A stretch of 64,000 nucleotides of DNA, taken from positions 186,001 through 250,000 of the forward strand of contig CAVZZG010000003.1 of NCBI GenBank assembly GCA_963779685.1. The letters run 5' to 3'. Made by a program: the position numbers and the translations under genes. The notes under the pieces are model-generated. The model ran no database searches and was not told the DNA's origin. It saw only the letters and a program-made list of their open reading frames with translations. The DNA comes from CAVZZG01 sp963779685. Lineage in GTDB: Bacteria; Actinomycetota; Thermoleophilia; Gaiellales; F1-60-MAGs149. Below are positions 31,372-40,369 of this stretch, piece after piece; position 1 is the first letter of the stretch; each line of letters opens with the position of its first letter.

Positions 31372-32402
31372 TGAGCCGCGGGGACGGGCCGGTCGCCGGC
31401 GGGTTCGCTGACCGCGTTCGCGCCGAGGAGGGGCAGCGACTCTCACCGCTGGCCGTGCACAGCTACGAGACGCGCGGACGCCGGTACGAGGAGGAGGCCT
31501 GCGGGCTGCGGACGCCCTTCCAGCGGGACCGCGACCGCATCGCGCACTCCAAGGCGTTCCGCCGCCTGCGCCACAAGACCCAGGTGTTCATCGCACCCGA
31601 GGGCGATCACTACCGCACCCGCCTCACGCACACGCTCGAGATGGTCGGCATCGCGCGCGTCGCCGCGCGCGCCCTGCGCCTGAACGAGGACCTCGCCGAG
31701 GCGGTCGCCCTCGGCCACGACCTCGGCCACCCGCCGTTCGGCCACGCCGGCGAGGAGGCGCTGTCGGCGGCGCTCGAGCGGGCGGCCGGTCGGCGCTTCC
31801 GGCACAACGAGCACTCGCTGCGGATCGTCGAGGAGCTCGAGCGCGACGGCCGTGGCCTCAACCTCACCGAGGAGGTGCGCGACGGCATCCTCAACCACAC
31901 GGGTCCGGTCGCGCCGTCCACGCTCGAGGGACGGATCGTGAAGATCGTCGATCGCATCGCCTACATCAACCACGACATCGACGACGCCATCCGCGCCGGC
32001 GTGCTCGATCCGGGACGTTTGCCGGCGCACGAGGTCGACCTGCTGGGCGCCACCGCCTCGCGGCGGGTCGACACGCTCGTCCACGATCTCGTCGAGTGCT
32101 CGGCCGCCGCCGGCGACATCGTCCAGTCGCCCGAGCTGGGCGGGGCCATGCTCGCCCTGCGCGCGTTCATGTTCGACGAGGTCTACATGCGCGAGGAGAC
32201 GGCCGACGAACGCCGGCGCATCGCGCATGTCGTGACGGCGCTGTTCGAGCACTACCTGGCACACGCCGACGAGTTGCCGGCCGGCGGGTCAGTGGACGCC
32301 GCGACGCGCGTGGTCGACCACGTCGCGGGCATGACCGACGGCTATGCCCTGCGTCGCTACCGCGAGCTGTTCGAGCCGGAGGGGTGGAGGCTGCCGGCGT
32401 GA
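31371..32402 (+). CDS. dgt: dGTP triphosphohydrolase (HD domain)
   Basis: 343 residues. Removes triphosphate from dNTPs. RTPFQRDRDRIAHSKAFRRL, RHKTQVF and THTLEMVGIARVAARAL are typical of Dgt; the metal-binding HD is in GHDLGHPPFGHAGEEAL. NHTGPVAPSTLEGRIVKIVD and IAYINHDIDDAIRAG follow. It is shorter than E. coli Dgt, like other actinobacterial forms. It sits in a tightly overlapped row with cimA and dnaG; dgt-dnaG adjacency is common in this phylum. Confidence 0.93.
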   Translation: MSRGDGPVAGGFADRVRAEEGQRLSPLAVHSYETRGRRYEEEACGLRTPFQRDRDRIAHSKAFRRLRHKTQVFIAPEGDHYRTRLTHTLEMVGIARVAARALRLNEDLAEAVALGHDLGHPPFGHAGEEALSAALERAAGRRFRHNEHSLRIVEELERDGRGLNLTEEVRDGILNHTGPVAPSTLEGRIVKIVDRIAYINHDIDDAIRAGVLDPGRLPAHEVDLLGATASRRVDTLVHDLVECSAAAGDIVQSPELGGAMLALRAFMFDEVYMREETADERRRIAHVVTALFEHYLAHADELPAGGSVDAATRVVDHVAGMTDGYALRRYRELFEPEGWRLPA

Positions 32403-34168
32403 GCGGGCGGATCAGCCGCGCCACCGTCGAGGCGGTCAAGGAGCGCGGAGACCTCGCCGAGCTGTTCGAGGCCCGGGTGGGCCCGGGTCGCCGGACGGGC
32501 GGGCAGATCATGTTCCGCTGCCCCTTCCACGACGAGCGCACGCCGTCGTGCCGTGTGCACCCGGGCGAGAAGATGTTCCACTGCTTCGGCTGCGGCGAGG
32601 GCGGTGACCTGATCGGCTACGTCATGAAGATCGAGAACCTGCCCTTCGACGATGCCGTCGAGTGGCTCGCCGAGCGCTACGGGGTCGAGGTCGAGTACGA
32701 GGAGCTGTCGAACGCGGAGCGCGAGCGGATCGACCGCTCGCGCCGCGTGGAGCATCTGCTCGAGGACGTGACGTCGTTCTACGAGCGGTACCTCGCCCAG
32801 AGCGAGGAGGCGGCGGCCGCTCGCGAGTACCTGGCCGAGCGCGGGGTGGAGCCGGCATCGATCGAGCGGTTCCGGCTCGGCTTTGCCCCGTCGGACTGGG
32901 ACCGCATGAGCACCGCGGCCATGCGCAAGGGCTACCCCGCGCAGATGCTGTACGACGCCGGCGTGGCGACCGCCGGCCGCCGCGGCACGCCGACCGACCG
33001 CTTCCGCGACCGCATCGTCTTCCCGCTCACCGACGCGCGCGGTCGCGTGCGCGGTTTCGGGGCGCGCGTGATGCCCGGGGGCGACGGTGCCAAGTACCTC
33101 AACTCGAGCGAGTCGGACATCTTCAAGAAGGGTCGCCTGCTGTACGGCCTGCACCTCGCCCGCCAGCCGATCGCACGCGCCCACCGCGCGATCGTCGTGG
33201 AGGGCTACACCGACGTCATCGCCCTGCACGCGGCCGGCTTCGAGGAGGCGGTGGCGTCGATGGGCACCGCCCTCACCGACGACCAGGTGCGGGAGCTGCG
33301 GCGCCTCGCGGACGCCGTTGTGCTGTGCTTCGATGCCGACGTCGCGGGGCAGGAGGCCGCGGTGCGGGGCATGGCCCAGGCAGAGGCTTCCGGGCTGCGC
33401 GTGCGCGTCGCGGTGCTGCCGGCCGGCAGCGATCCGGCTGACGTGGTGCGCCGCGGTGGCCGGGAGGCGTTCGCCGAGGTGGTGGAGCACACCGAGTCGG
33501 TGCTCGCATTCCGGATCGGGCGGGCGCTCGCGCTGCAGGGCACGAACGGCGCCGATGCCGCCTACGCGGAGTCCCGCAAGATCCTCGCGGTCGCCGCCCC
33601 GGGCCCGGAGCGCGACGAGCAGGTGCGGCGCATCGCCGGCGCCCTGCGGTTGGCGTCGGACACGGCGGCGGCGCTGGTGCCCGGCCGCAGCCGGATCGCC
33701 CAGACCCCGGACACCACGCGGGTGCGGACGCACCGCGACCGACGCTCCGAGACGGAGGTCCAGCTGCTGGCCGGCTGCCTGGTGCTGCCGGCGCACGGCG
33801 CCGCCGCGCTCGATGCGGCCGAGCCGTTCATCGCCAACGAGCGGCTCCGGTCGCTGCTGCCGTGGGTGCGGTCACGCATGGGTGGCGGCTCGGCCAGTCC
33901 CCCGGAGGGCCTGGAGCGCGCTGCTGCCGCCGTGCTGGCACACGTCGGCGACTTCGACGTCGAAACCGACGACGGCCGCCGCGAGACGGCGGCCGCGCTG
34001 GACTCGCTCCTCGCGGGCGTCGAGCTCGCCGACGTCGAGAATCGCATCATCGGGCTCAAGGAAAGGCTCGAATCGGACGAATACACCCGAGAGGATCAAA
34101 GCGCGTTGAACGATCTGCAGCGGCAGCGAGCATCGCTCCGCGACCGTTTGTTCCGCGCGCCGGACTAG
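32399..34168 (+). CDS. dnaG: DNA primase
   Basis: 589 residues from a GTG overlapping the dgt stop. N-terminal CHC2-type zinc ribbon (FRCPFHDERTPSCRVHPG, HCFGCGEGGDLIGYV); middle domain with RFRLGFAPSDWD and GRVRGFGARVM; Toprim domain with IVVEGYTDVIALHAAGFEEA and VVLCFDADVAGQEAA. The C-terminal DnaB-interacting part is acidic and helical. It makes RNA primers at the replication fork. The sigma factor follows after 7 bases, a reduced macromolecular-synthesis operon without rpsU. Confidence 0.95.
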   Translation: MSGRISRATVEAVKERGDLAELFEARVGPGRRTGGQIMFRCPFHDERTPSCRVHPGEKMFHCFGCGEGGDLIGYVMKIENLPFDDAVEWLAERYGVEVEYEELSNAERERIDRSRRVEHLLEDVTSFYERYLAQSEEAAAAREYLAERGVEPASIERFRLGFAPSDWDRMSTAAMRKGYPAQMLYDAGVATAGRRGTPTDRFRDRIVFPLTDARGRVRGFGARVMPGGDGAKYLNSSESDIFKKGRLLYGLHLARQPIARAHRAIVVEGYTDVIALHAAGFEEAVASMGTALTDDQVRELRRLADAVVLCFDADVAGQEAAVRGMAQAEASGLRVRVAVLPAGSDPADVVRRGGREAFAEVVEHTESVLAFRIGRALALQGTNGADAAYAESRKILAVAAPGPERDEQVRRIAGALRLASDTAAALVPGRSRIAQTPDTTRVRTHRDRRSETEVQLLAGCLVLPAHGAAALDAAEPFIANERLRSLLPWVRSRMGGGSASPPEGLERAAAAVLAHVGDFDVETDDGRRETAAALDSLLAGVELADVENRIIGLKERLESDEYTREDQSALNDLQRQRASLRDRLFRAPD

Positions 34169-34175
34169 TCCAGGG

Positions 34176-35192
34176 ATGGAGCCCGACCGCTTCGATTACA
34201 CCGAGCTGCCCGGCCAGCCCGGTCTCGAGATCGACGAGACCGAGCCCGACCTCGTGCGCGCGGACGACGACGTCGTCACGATCGGGTTCGACCCGATCGA
34301 CGAGGAGGAGGAGACCGAGGCGCTCGATCCCGAGGAGGGGCCGTCGATCGACGTCGGCGTGCGGCATCGCGACCACGACCCCGTCCGCGCGTACCTGCGC
34401 GAGATCGGCCGGGTGCCGCTGCTCACCGCCGAGGAGGAGGTCTCGCTCGCGAAGCGCATCGAGCGCGGCGACGTCGAGGCCCGCCAGGCCCTGATCGAGG
34501 CCAACCTCCGTCTCGTGGTCTCGGTCGCCAAGCGCTACGTCGGGCGCGGCATGCTGTTCCTCGACCTGATCCAGGAGGGCAACCTCGGGCTCATGCGCGC
34601 CGTCGAGAAGTACGACTGGCGCCGCGGCTACAAGTTCTCCACCTACGCCACCTGGTGGATCCGGCAGGCGATCACCCGCGGCATCGCCGACCAGGCCCGA
34701 ACCATCCGCGTGCCCGTCCACATGGTCGAGACCATCAACAAACTCGTGCGCGTGCGCCGGCAGCTGACCCAGGAGCTGGAGCGGGATCCCACCAACGAGG
34801 AGATCGCCCTCAAGATGGAGATCACGCCGGAGCGCGTCGAGCAGATCCTGAAGATCGCGCAGGAGCCGGTCAGCCTCGAGACCCCGGTCGGCGACGAGGA
34901 CGACTCGAACCTCGGCGACTTCATCGAGGACGACGAGTCGGCCCGCCCGCACGTCGCGGTCGACGCCAAGCTCCGCGATGAGGAGCTGATCGCCGTGCTC
35001 GCCACCCTGCCGCACCGCGAGCGTAAGGTGATCGAGCTCCGCTACGGGCTCACCGGCGAGGACCCGATGACACTCGAGGAGGTCGGCCGCTACTTCGGCG
35101 TGACCCGCGAGCGGATCCGCCAGATCGAGACCCGCACGCTCTTCAAGCTGAAGGGCGTGCGCGAGGGCAACCGGCTCCGCGACCAGCGATAG
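34176..35192 (+). CDS. rpoD: principal RNA polymerase sigma factor (RpoD/SigA)
   Basis: 338 residues. A short acidic N-terminus replaces most of region 1.1. Region 1.2 is DPVRAYLREIGRVPLLTAEE, region 2 has LIEANLRLVVSVAKRYVGRG and FSTYATWWIRQAITRGIADQ, region 3 has RVPVHMVETINKLVRV, and region 4.2 has the helix-turn-helix LEEVGRYFGVTRERIRQIET. It lacks the usual KLRHPSRSR end and instead stops FKLKGVREGNRLRDQR. It lies downstream of dnaG and just before tRNA-Asn. Confidence 0.93.
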   Translation: MEPDRFDYTELPGQPGLEIDETEPDLVRADDDVVTIGFDPIDEEEETEALDPEEGPSIDVGVRHRDHDPVRAYLREIGRVPLLTAEEEVSLAKRIERGDVEARQALIEANLRLVVSVAKRYVGRGMLFLDLIQEGNLGLMRAVEKYDWRRGYKFSTYATWWIRQAITRGIADQARTIRVPVHMVETINKLVRVRRQLTQELERDPTNEEIALKMEITPERVEQILKIAQEPVSLETPVGDEDDSNLGDFIEDDESARPHVAVDAKLRDEELIAVLATLPHRERKVIELRYGLTGEDPMTLEEVGRYFGVTRERIRQIETRTLFKLKGVREGNRLRDQR

Positions 35193-35226
35193 CGGCCGGC
35201 CCGGGGTATACTCAGACCCCGGACGA

Positions 35227-35298
35227 TCCTCGGTAGCTCAATGGCAGAGCATCCGGCTGTTAACCGGAGGGTTGTAGGTTCGAGTCCTACCCGAGGAG
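35227..35298 (+). tRNA. tRNA-Asn (anticodon GTT)
   Basis: Complete cloverleaf: acceptor TCCTCGG/CCGAGGA, D-stem GCTC/GAGC, anticodon stem TCCGG/CCGGA with loop CTGTTAA, T-stem GTAGG/CCTAC with TTCGAGT loop, discriminator G, no encoded CCA. 72 bases. Confidence 0.95.
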
Positions 35299-35302
35299 CT
35301 AC

Positions 35303-35327
35303 GAAAGCCCCGCAGCGACGGGGTTTT
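35303..35327 (+). terminator. terminator after tRNA-Asn
   Basis: Stem gccccg/cggggt with a CAGCGA loop followed by TTTT, 5 bases after the tRNA; a classical intrinsic terminator closing the dnaG-rpoD-tRNA stretch. From here to 35541 no gene or clear structure is seen. Confidence 0.75.
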
Positions 35328-35541
35328 CGCGTTCTTGGGAGCGGGTCTGGGCGGCATTCATGGCACCCATGCCACGGCTGCGGCGGGAGGAAGGCGAGAA
35401 ACGCTCGCGGGGCGAGGACAGGTGGGCCTCGGATCCGGCAGGTCTTCGATCTCGGTGGCCTCGTTCGGGAGCGGGCCGACTGCGGGGAGCCTCGGCGGAT
35501 GCACCTCCTCCACGAGGAGCAGCTCTGATCTGACGACGCCC

Positions 35542-35571
35542 TTGACACGAGCACGCGCGCGTGGGTAATGT
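35542..35571 (+). promoter_or_regulatory. strong sigma-70-type promoter for the secreted protein
   Basis: TTGACA (35542-35547), 18-base spacer, TAATGT (35566-35571). The -10 box covers the first in-frame ATG (35568), so that ATG cannot be the start of a message made here; translation must begin downstream, at GTG 35637. Confidence 0.7.
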
Positions 35572-35636
35572 CGCTGGCGTCGCGCCTTCTGGCGCGCGAG
35601 CGCACGACTGGGAGCGACGCATCGGGGGACCGAGCG

Positions 35637-38618
35637 GTGGCGACGGGCCGGAGACTGATTCCCTGTCTGGTGGCGTGCGCGGCGGCGATCGGCCCGGGTG
35701 CAGCCGCCCATGCTGCCGCAATCGAACTGCTCACGCCGAACTCGGGTGTCCAAATCGACTCGCGAACCAGCGCGATGACGACCGGCGCCGATGAGGTCGT
35801 TCACGAAGACCATGCCGCGATCCCGTTCACCAGCCCCGGCGCATTCGAACGGTCGCTGAGCGCTCCAACCGCCAGTGCGACGTCAGCCTTCGGCACCGCG
35901 ACCGCCACGGCGTCGGGGATCATCACCTCCTCGGTGACCGTCGACGCGGCCGGTACCTGGCAGGTGGTCGGCGACTTCACGGGGGAGACGACCGCGGATC
36001 TGAACCAACTCGCCGTTGGGGGGCTCGTCGCCTCGAGCGCGCTGGAACATGGTGATCTGGTGCTGGATTTCATGACGACGGCGGCCGTGTCGTACGAGAT
36101 CTCGGCGACGCTGGACGCACCCGAGTTCGAGTTCAGCCAGAACACCGTGGTGCAACTGGACGGGTCGAGGCTCGTCGAAGCGGGCCAGACGAAGACCGTT
36201 CGAGGCGAGCTGACACCCGGCCGTCACACCTTCGGTGCCTCCTTCGCCGCACGGGCAGACGCGTCTGGGGCCACGGGTGTGACGATGTTCTCGCGGCACG
36301 ACCATCTCACGCTGACGCTCACGCCGACCTGCGGCCCGGCGCTCGCGACACGAGCCGCGGCGCAGTGCAGTTCGTGCCCATCGCCGGGTGTCGGTTCGGT
36401 GACGGTGGGGTTGGCGGTGGCAGAGGGCTGCTTCGTCGAGCGAACGGCGGGTGGCAAGGGTACGGGGGTGTTTGAGACATCGTCGGATGCGTGGTTGGGG
36501 GGGTTGCACTTGCGGCCGAAGATGGGCGTGAAGCTGGTGTTGGATACGAAGCACCCGGCGACGGCGCTCGCGGCGGAGGGGCCGCAGGCACGTCCGCCCG
36601 TGGACTGGGTGTTGGATGATCTGACGATTCCGGCGCCGCTGGCGTTCATAAAGCCGTTCCTCGCGTCGTACAAGTTGTCGATGGGGTCGATAACCGGCTT
36701 CGAGCGGTTCTGGGGGTTCCCGCCCCTGGAGGGCGTGAAGGCGGAGGTGAACGTGAAGTGGGGGCCGGGTGGGACGTCGTCGGATGTGGAGGCGGCGCTG
36801 TCGATCGAGGAGCTGACGAAGCTGTTCGGGACGCCGTCGGTGCCCGACAACGCGGGCGACTCGCTGGGGGCGACCTCGGCCAAGGCGACGTTGACGTTCA
36901 GGAACAACGCGGAGGCGTTGGTCAAGCAGGCGGAGTTGGTGCTGCCGTCCTACACGGTGCTGTTGTTCGGCTCCAATCCGCCGGTGAAGACGGGGTTCGG
37001 TGGCGCGAGGCTGACGACCACTGGCAAGGACGCGCTGGGTGTGATCGAGTGGTCGGGTGAGGCGACGTTCCTGTTCGCGTGGGAATCAGGGAGCCAAGGG
37101 ACATTGAAGGCGCGGGTCTACCTGCGCAACGCGAGGGTTGCGGGCGCGGGGTTCTCGCTGACCGGGTTCGCGGTGCCGATCGGGGCGAGTGGATGGAACC
37201 TCGCGGGAGTCGAGGGGGACGTGCTGTTTGACCCGCGGTTCGCGTTCAACCTCGGCGTCACGATCGAGACGCGGCAGGTGCCGGGGTTGCCGGCGCCGCT
37301 GTGGCGGTTGACAGGGAACGCGAAGGGCTTGAAGCTGGCGGCGCTCGACTGCCCTCACGGCGCCAACCCGTTCGCGTTCGTCGGCACCGCGAACATGCCC
37401 GTGCTGGAGCTCTCCGGGTTCGGGAAAGCGTCGCTGTCACTCGTCATCTGCGACTACATCGCCGGTCAGGCCGACTCGGGAGTCGAGATCGCCGCCAGCG
37501 GCGACGCGACCTTCAACGCCCCCGGCGTTCAGAACATCGCGACCGCGAAGCTGAAGCTCACCGGCTGGACGCGCGGGATCGAGGCCAACGTCGAGGGCAG
37601 CGCTCAGATCACGCTGCCGGTGATCGGGATCGTCAGCGGAAGCGGGATCATCTCAGGCCGCGGCTACGGGGTCTGCGGCCAGTGGAACTTCGTCAGCGTC
37701 GGATTCGCTGGAACGTGGGACCAGCCCGGCTCGAGCCTTACGGCGTGCGATCTCACGCCCTTCCGGACACCGCCGCCGGCAACGCGGTGGCTGCGCGCGA
37801 CCGGTTCGGCGATCACGATCCGGTCCGGCACGACCCGGTTCGGGATCACCATCCACGGACCCGACACAACCGCCCCACGTGTCACGCTCACCAGTCCCAC
37901 CGGCGCGATCTTCACCACCCCGCAAACGGCGACGCCCCTGGCGACCTCCGATGTGCTGATCGCACCGATCGACGAGCTCGCCACGACCTACGTCTTCCTC
38001 AAGAACCCCGCTCCCGGCGCCTGGCAGATCACACCCGTCGACCCGCTCACGACAGCGATCGGCACGATCCAAACTGCCACCGCACTCCCTCCCGCCCGCA
38101 TCACCGGCGCGCTCCGCACCGTCGGCGCCAAGCGCCGCCTGACCTGGCGCGCGACCCCGATCACCGGCCAGCGCATCACGCTCGTCGACCACGCACCATC
38201 GATGGTCACGACTCTCCTCGACAACACCACCACGAGCCACGGCGCGATCCGCTTCACCCCCCGCAACGGCGCCGGCCGAATCCACGTGATCGAAGCGATC
38301 ATCACCCAGAATGGCCGACCACGAGCACGCGTCACGATCGCGACCTACCGCCTCGCAGCACCGAAACGGCCCGGCGCCATTACGAAGCTCGCGGCGACAC
38401 TCCGCAAAGGCGCCCTCACCGTCAAATGGAAGAAGGCGCCACGCGCCACCACCTACCTCGTCACCATCATCCGCGGCCACACCACCCTGCTACGCATCCA
38501 AACACGGCGCCCAACGCTCCACCTCACCGGCCTCGGCAGCCGCCGCCTCAAGGTCACCGTCACACCGCAGAACCCCCAGACCGCCAACGGCCCAGCGAGA
38601 AGCATCACTACCCGCTGA
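35637..38618 (+). CDS. large secreted protein of unknown function with C-terminal FN3-like domain
   Basis: 993 residues from GTG 35637, behind a GGGGGAC ribosome site about 58 bases after the predicted transcript start. Residues 1-26 (VATGRRLIPCLVACAAAIGP) form a signal peptide cut near AHA-AA. The body is rich in Gly, Thr, Ala and beta-type alternation, with a Cys cluster (CSSCPSPG) and no catalytic motif I recognise. The last ~90 residues (PGAITKLAATLRKGALTVKW, ending RLKVTVTPQN) look like a fibronectin type III domain; the preceding ~170 residues are Thr-rich. Codon use has more TTG and GTG than neighbours. Possible surface or matrix protein; function unknown. Confidence 0.8.
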   Translation: MATGRRLIPCLVACAAAIGPGAAAHAAAIELLTPNSGVQIDSRTSAMTTGADEVVHEDHAAIPFTSPGAFERSLSAPTASATSAFGTATATASGIITSSVTVDAAGTWQVVGDFTGETTADLNQLAVGGLVASSALEHGDLVLDFMTTAAVSYEISATLDAPEFEFSQNTVVQLDGSRLVEAGQTKTVRGELTPGRHTFGASFAARADASGATGVTMFSRHDHLTLTLTPTCGPALATRAAAQCSSCPSPGVGSVTVGLAVAEGCFVERTAGGKGTGVFETSSDAWLGGLHLRPKMGVKLVLDTKHPATALAAEGPQARPPVDWVLDDLTIPAPLAFIKPFLASYKLSMGSITGFERFWGFPPLEGVKAEVNVKWGPGGTSSDVEAALSIEELTKLFGTPSVPDNAGDSLGATSAKATLTFRNNAEALVKQAELVLPSYTVLLFGSNPPVKTGFGGARLTTTGKDALGVIEWSGEATFLFAWESGSQGTLKARVYLRNARVAGAGFSLTGFAVPIGASGWNLAGVEGDVLFDPRFAFNLGVTIETRQVPGLPAPLWRLTGNAKGLKLAALDCPHGANPFAFVGTANMPVLELSGFGKASLSLVICDYIAGQADSGVEIAASGDATFNAPGVQNIATAKLKLTGWTRGIEANVEGSAQITLPVIGIVSGSGIISGRGYGVCGQWNFVSVGFAGTWDQPGSSLTACDLTPFRTPPPATRWLRATGSAITIRSGTTRFGITIHGPDTTAPRVTLTSPTGAIFTTPQTATPLATSDVLIAPIDELATTYVFLKNPAPGAWQITPVDPLTTAIGTIQTATALPPARITGALRTVGAKRRLTWRATPITGQRITLVDHAPSMVTTLLDNTTTSHGAIRFTPRNGAGRIHVIEAIITQNGRPRARVTIATYRLAAPKRPGAITKLAATLRKGALTVKWKKAPRATTYLVTIIRGHTTLLRIQTRRPTLHLTGLGSRRLKVTVTPQNPQTANGPARSITTR

Positions 38619-38698
38619 CGCCCGCCGACCGGCCACGCGTAGGTGTCCCGGGTGCCGTCGAGGCGCGCCGCCCCAGCCATCGAGCGCGAACTGGCTAT

Positions 38699-38718
38699 CG
38701 ATATCGTATGTGATATCG
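38699..38718. promoter_or_regulatory. palindromic operator upstream of the XRE gene
   Basis: Perfect 7-bp inverted repeat CGATATC-N6-GATATCG ending 8 bases before the ATG. AT-rich within a GC-rich region, it probably overlaps the promoter and is bound by the XRE protein for autoregulation. Confidence 0.6.
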
Positions 38719-38726
38719 TGACGATC

Positions 38727-39051
38727 ATGACTGCGGCAGAGACGCTGAAGGACGCACGCCGTCGTCACGGCCTGACGCAGCGCCGGCTCGCGTACCGATC
38801 GGGCGTTCCGCAGTCGACCATCGCGCGCATCGAGTCCGGCTCCGTGGAGCCCATGCCTCACCACTCTGAACACGATCCTGGTGGGCCTGGGCGAGGTCGC
38901 CGGGTTCGGTACGGCGGCGAGGCCGACCACGTCGGACCCCGCCCACGTCCTGGCGGCGCTGGAACGATCACCGACGGACCGGCTCGAGCGGATGCTCGCC
39001 TTCGCACGGTTCGCCGCCGATGTGCGCCAGGCCGGAGCCACCCCGGGATGA
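38727..39051 (+). CDS. XRE-family helix-turn-helix regulator (antitoxin-like), frameshifted
   Basis: A Cro/C1-type HTH is clear: LKDARRRHGLTQRRLAYRSG then PQSTIARIESGSVEPM. At about 38856 one C is extra. Removing it continues LTTLNTILVGLGEVAGFG and ends FAADVRQAGATPG at TGA 39049-39051, giving 107 residues. The stop overlaps the next ATG (ATGA). Without correction the frame runs into the nucleotidyltransferase and fuses the two. Position and palindromic operator suggest the antitoxin/autorepressor of a two-gene module. Confidence 0.75.
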
Positions 39052-39518
39052 CGGCACCGCCCAACCCGGAACGGATCCTCCGGTCGCTTGCCACTGAAGG
39101 CGTGGAGTACGTCGTCGTCGGCGGGATCGCCGTCGTCCTGCGCGGGTCGCAGCGCGTGACCATCGACCTCGACATCGTCCCGCGTCCGACCGAGGCGAAC
39201 GTGCAGGCGCTGCTGCGTGCGCTGACCGATGTCCACGGGACGGCTGTGGACGCCGATGGCGTCGACCGGTCTGCCGAGACCATCCGGCTCGGCGAGCCGA
39301 CGCGGCTGGAGACCGACGGCGGGGCGCTCGACATCGTGCAGGGCCTGCCGGGTGTGCCGGAGTTCGCCGCGCTCGCTGCCCGGGCGGAACGGATCGAGCT
39401 CTACGGGATGGTGGTCGCCGTCGCCGGCGTCGATGATCTGATCGCGATGAAGCGGGCCGCCGGGCGCCCGCAGGACCTCGACGATATCGCGTTCCTGGCC
39501 AGCCTCGATCAGGCCTGA
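39048..39518 (+). CDS. nucleotidyltransferase-fold protein (AbiEii/MNT-like, toxin-like)
   Basis: 156 residues. EYVVVGGIAVVLRGSQRVTI then DLDIVPRPTEANVQAL carries the GG...DxD-type catalytic pattern of minimal nucleotidyltransferases; VAGVDDLIAMKRAAGRPQDL and DDIAFLASL match the C-terminal pattern of AbiEii/DUF6036-type proteins. Partner of the preceding XRE gene by a 4-base overlap. Such pairs are often toxin-antitoxin or phage-defence modules that modify tRNA or proteins; activity here is inferred. Confidence 0.75.
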   Translation: MTAPPNPERILRSLATEGVEYVVVGGIAVVLRGSQRVTIDLDIVPRPTEANVQALLRALTDVHGTAVDADGVDRSAETIRLGEPTRLETDGGALDIVQGLPGVPEFAALAARAERIELYGMVVAVAGVDDLIAMKRAAGRPQDLDDIAFLASLDQA

Positions 39519-39522
39519 CCGA

Positions 39523-40325
39523 TCAAGCCTCGAGCAGGCTGCGCTCGGGCGCCCAGCGACGCGCCAGCGTGCCGTCCGCCAGCTTCACGTCGAGGTCGGC
39601 CGCCACGACGCCGACCTCGCCGTAGGGCACCTGCGCGAGCAGCGAGCCGTCGGGCGCGATGACGCAGGTGGCCGACCCCTGGTCGGGCCCGGCGTTGTTC
39701 GAGGTGGCGACGTACACGGTGTTCTCGAGCGCCCGGCACATCAGGGCCTTCTCGTTGTACGGGTTCGCCGCGTCGCACCAGCGGTGCGGCAGCGAGCCGT
39801 CGTCGGTCGTCACGTAGTGCGGCACGAACACCACCTGTGCGCCGGCGAGCACGGCCGCGCGCGTGATCTCGGGGTAGCGGAAGGCCTCGTGGCAGATCGC
39901 GATCGCGAACGTGACACCGGCGGCGGTGAAGGTGCGTCGGCCGCGACCGGGCACGTACGGGGCCTCCTCGGTCGGGTCGATCTGCGTCTTCGCCTGCTCG
40001 CCGAGGCGCGATCCGTCGGCTCCCAGCACGACCGACACGATCTCGCGGCCCGCTGCCGTCGGCCGCTCGGCGCCGACGATCGTGACGACGCCTGCGCGCG
40101 GGCGGCCGCGCCCACCGCGGCCACCGCGGCGTCGATCTCGGCCTGCGTCACGTCCGGCACGGCGCGCGCCTGCAGCCGGTGTCCCGGCAACCCCGTCTCG
40201 GGCAGGCACACCAGCCGCGCGCCGAGCTTCCCGGCCGCCTCGACGGCTGCGATCGCCGCCGGTACTGCCTCGTCGAGCGTCGCCGTGAGCGGTGTGGACG
40301 CGACCGCGACCCGGATCGTCTGCAT
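39523..40325 (-). CDS. carbon-nitrogen hydrolase (nitrilase superfamily), frameshifted
   Basis: Cleaves a non-peptide C-N bond. The triad is visible across two frames: Glu in CLPETGLPGH, Lys in GEQAKTQIDPTEE and Cys in AIAICHEAFRYPE. A base is missing near 40091: the first frame reads AAVGAAARAQA and the second resumes GVVTIVGAERPTAAGREIV. Restoring one G gives 267 residues, normal for the family. It lies 44 bases from the divergent enoyl-CoA hydratase start. The C-terminus WAPERSLLEA is intact. Substrate unknown; omega-amidase-like or N-carbamoyl types are possible. Confidence 0.8.
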
Positions 40326-40369
40326 GGGCGCAGGGTACCTGCCGCGCCGGCCTTGCTACGGTCGCGCCC

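Noticed and set aside
35568..35636. N-terminal extension of the large secreted protein from ATG 35568
   Set aside because: The ATG lies inside the -10 box of the likely promoter, and the extension would bury the signal peptide.
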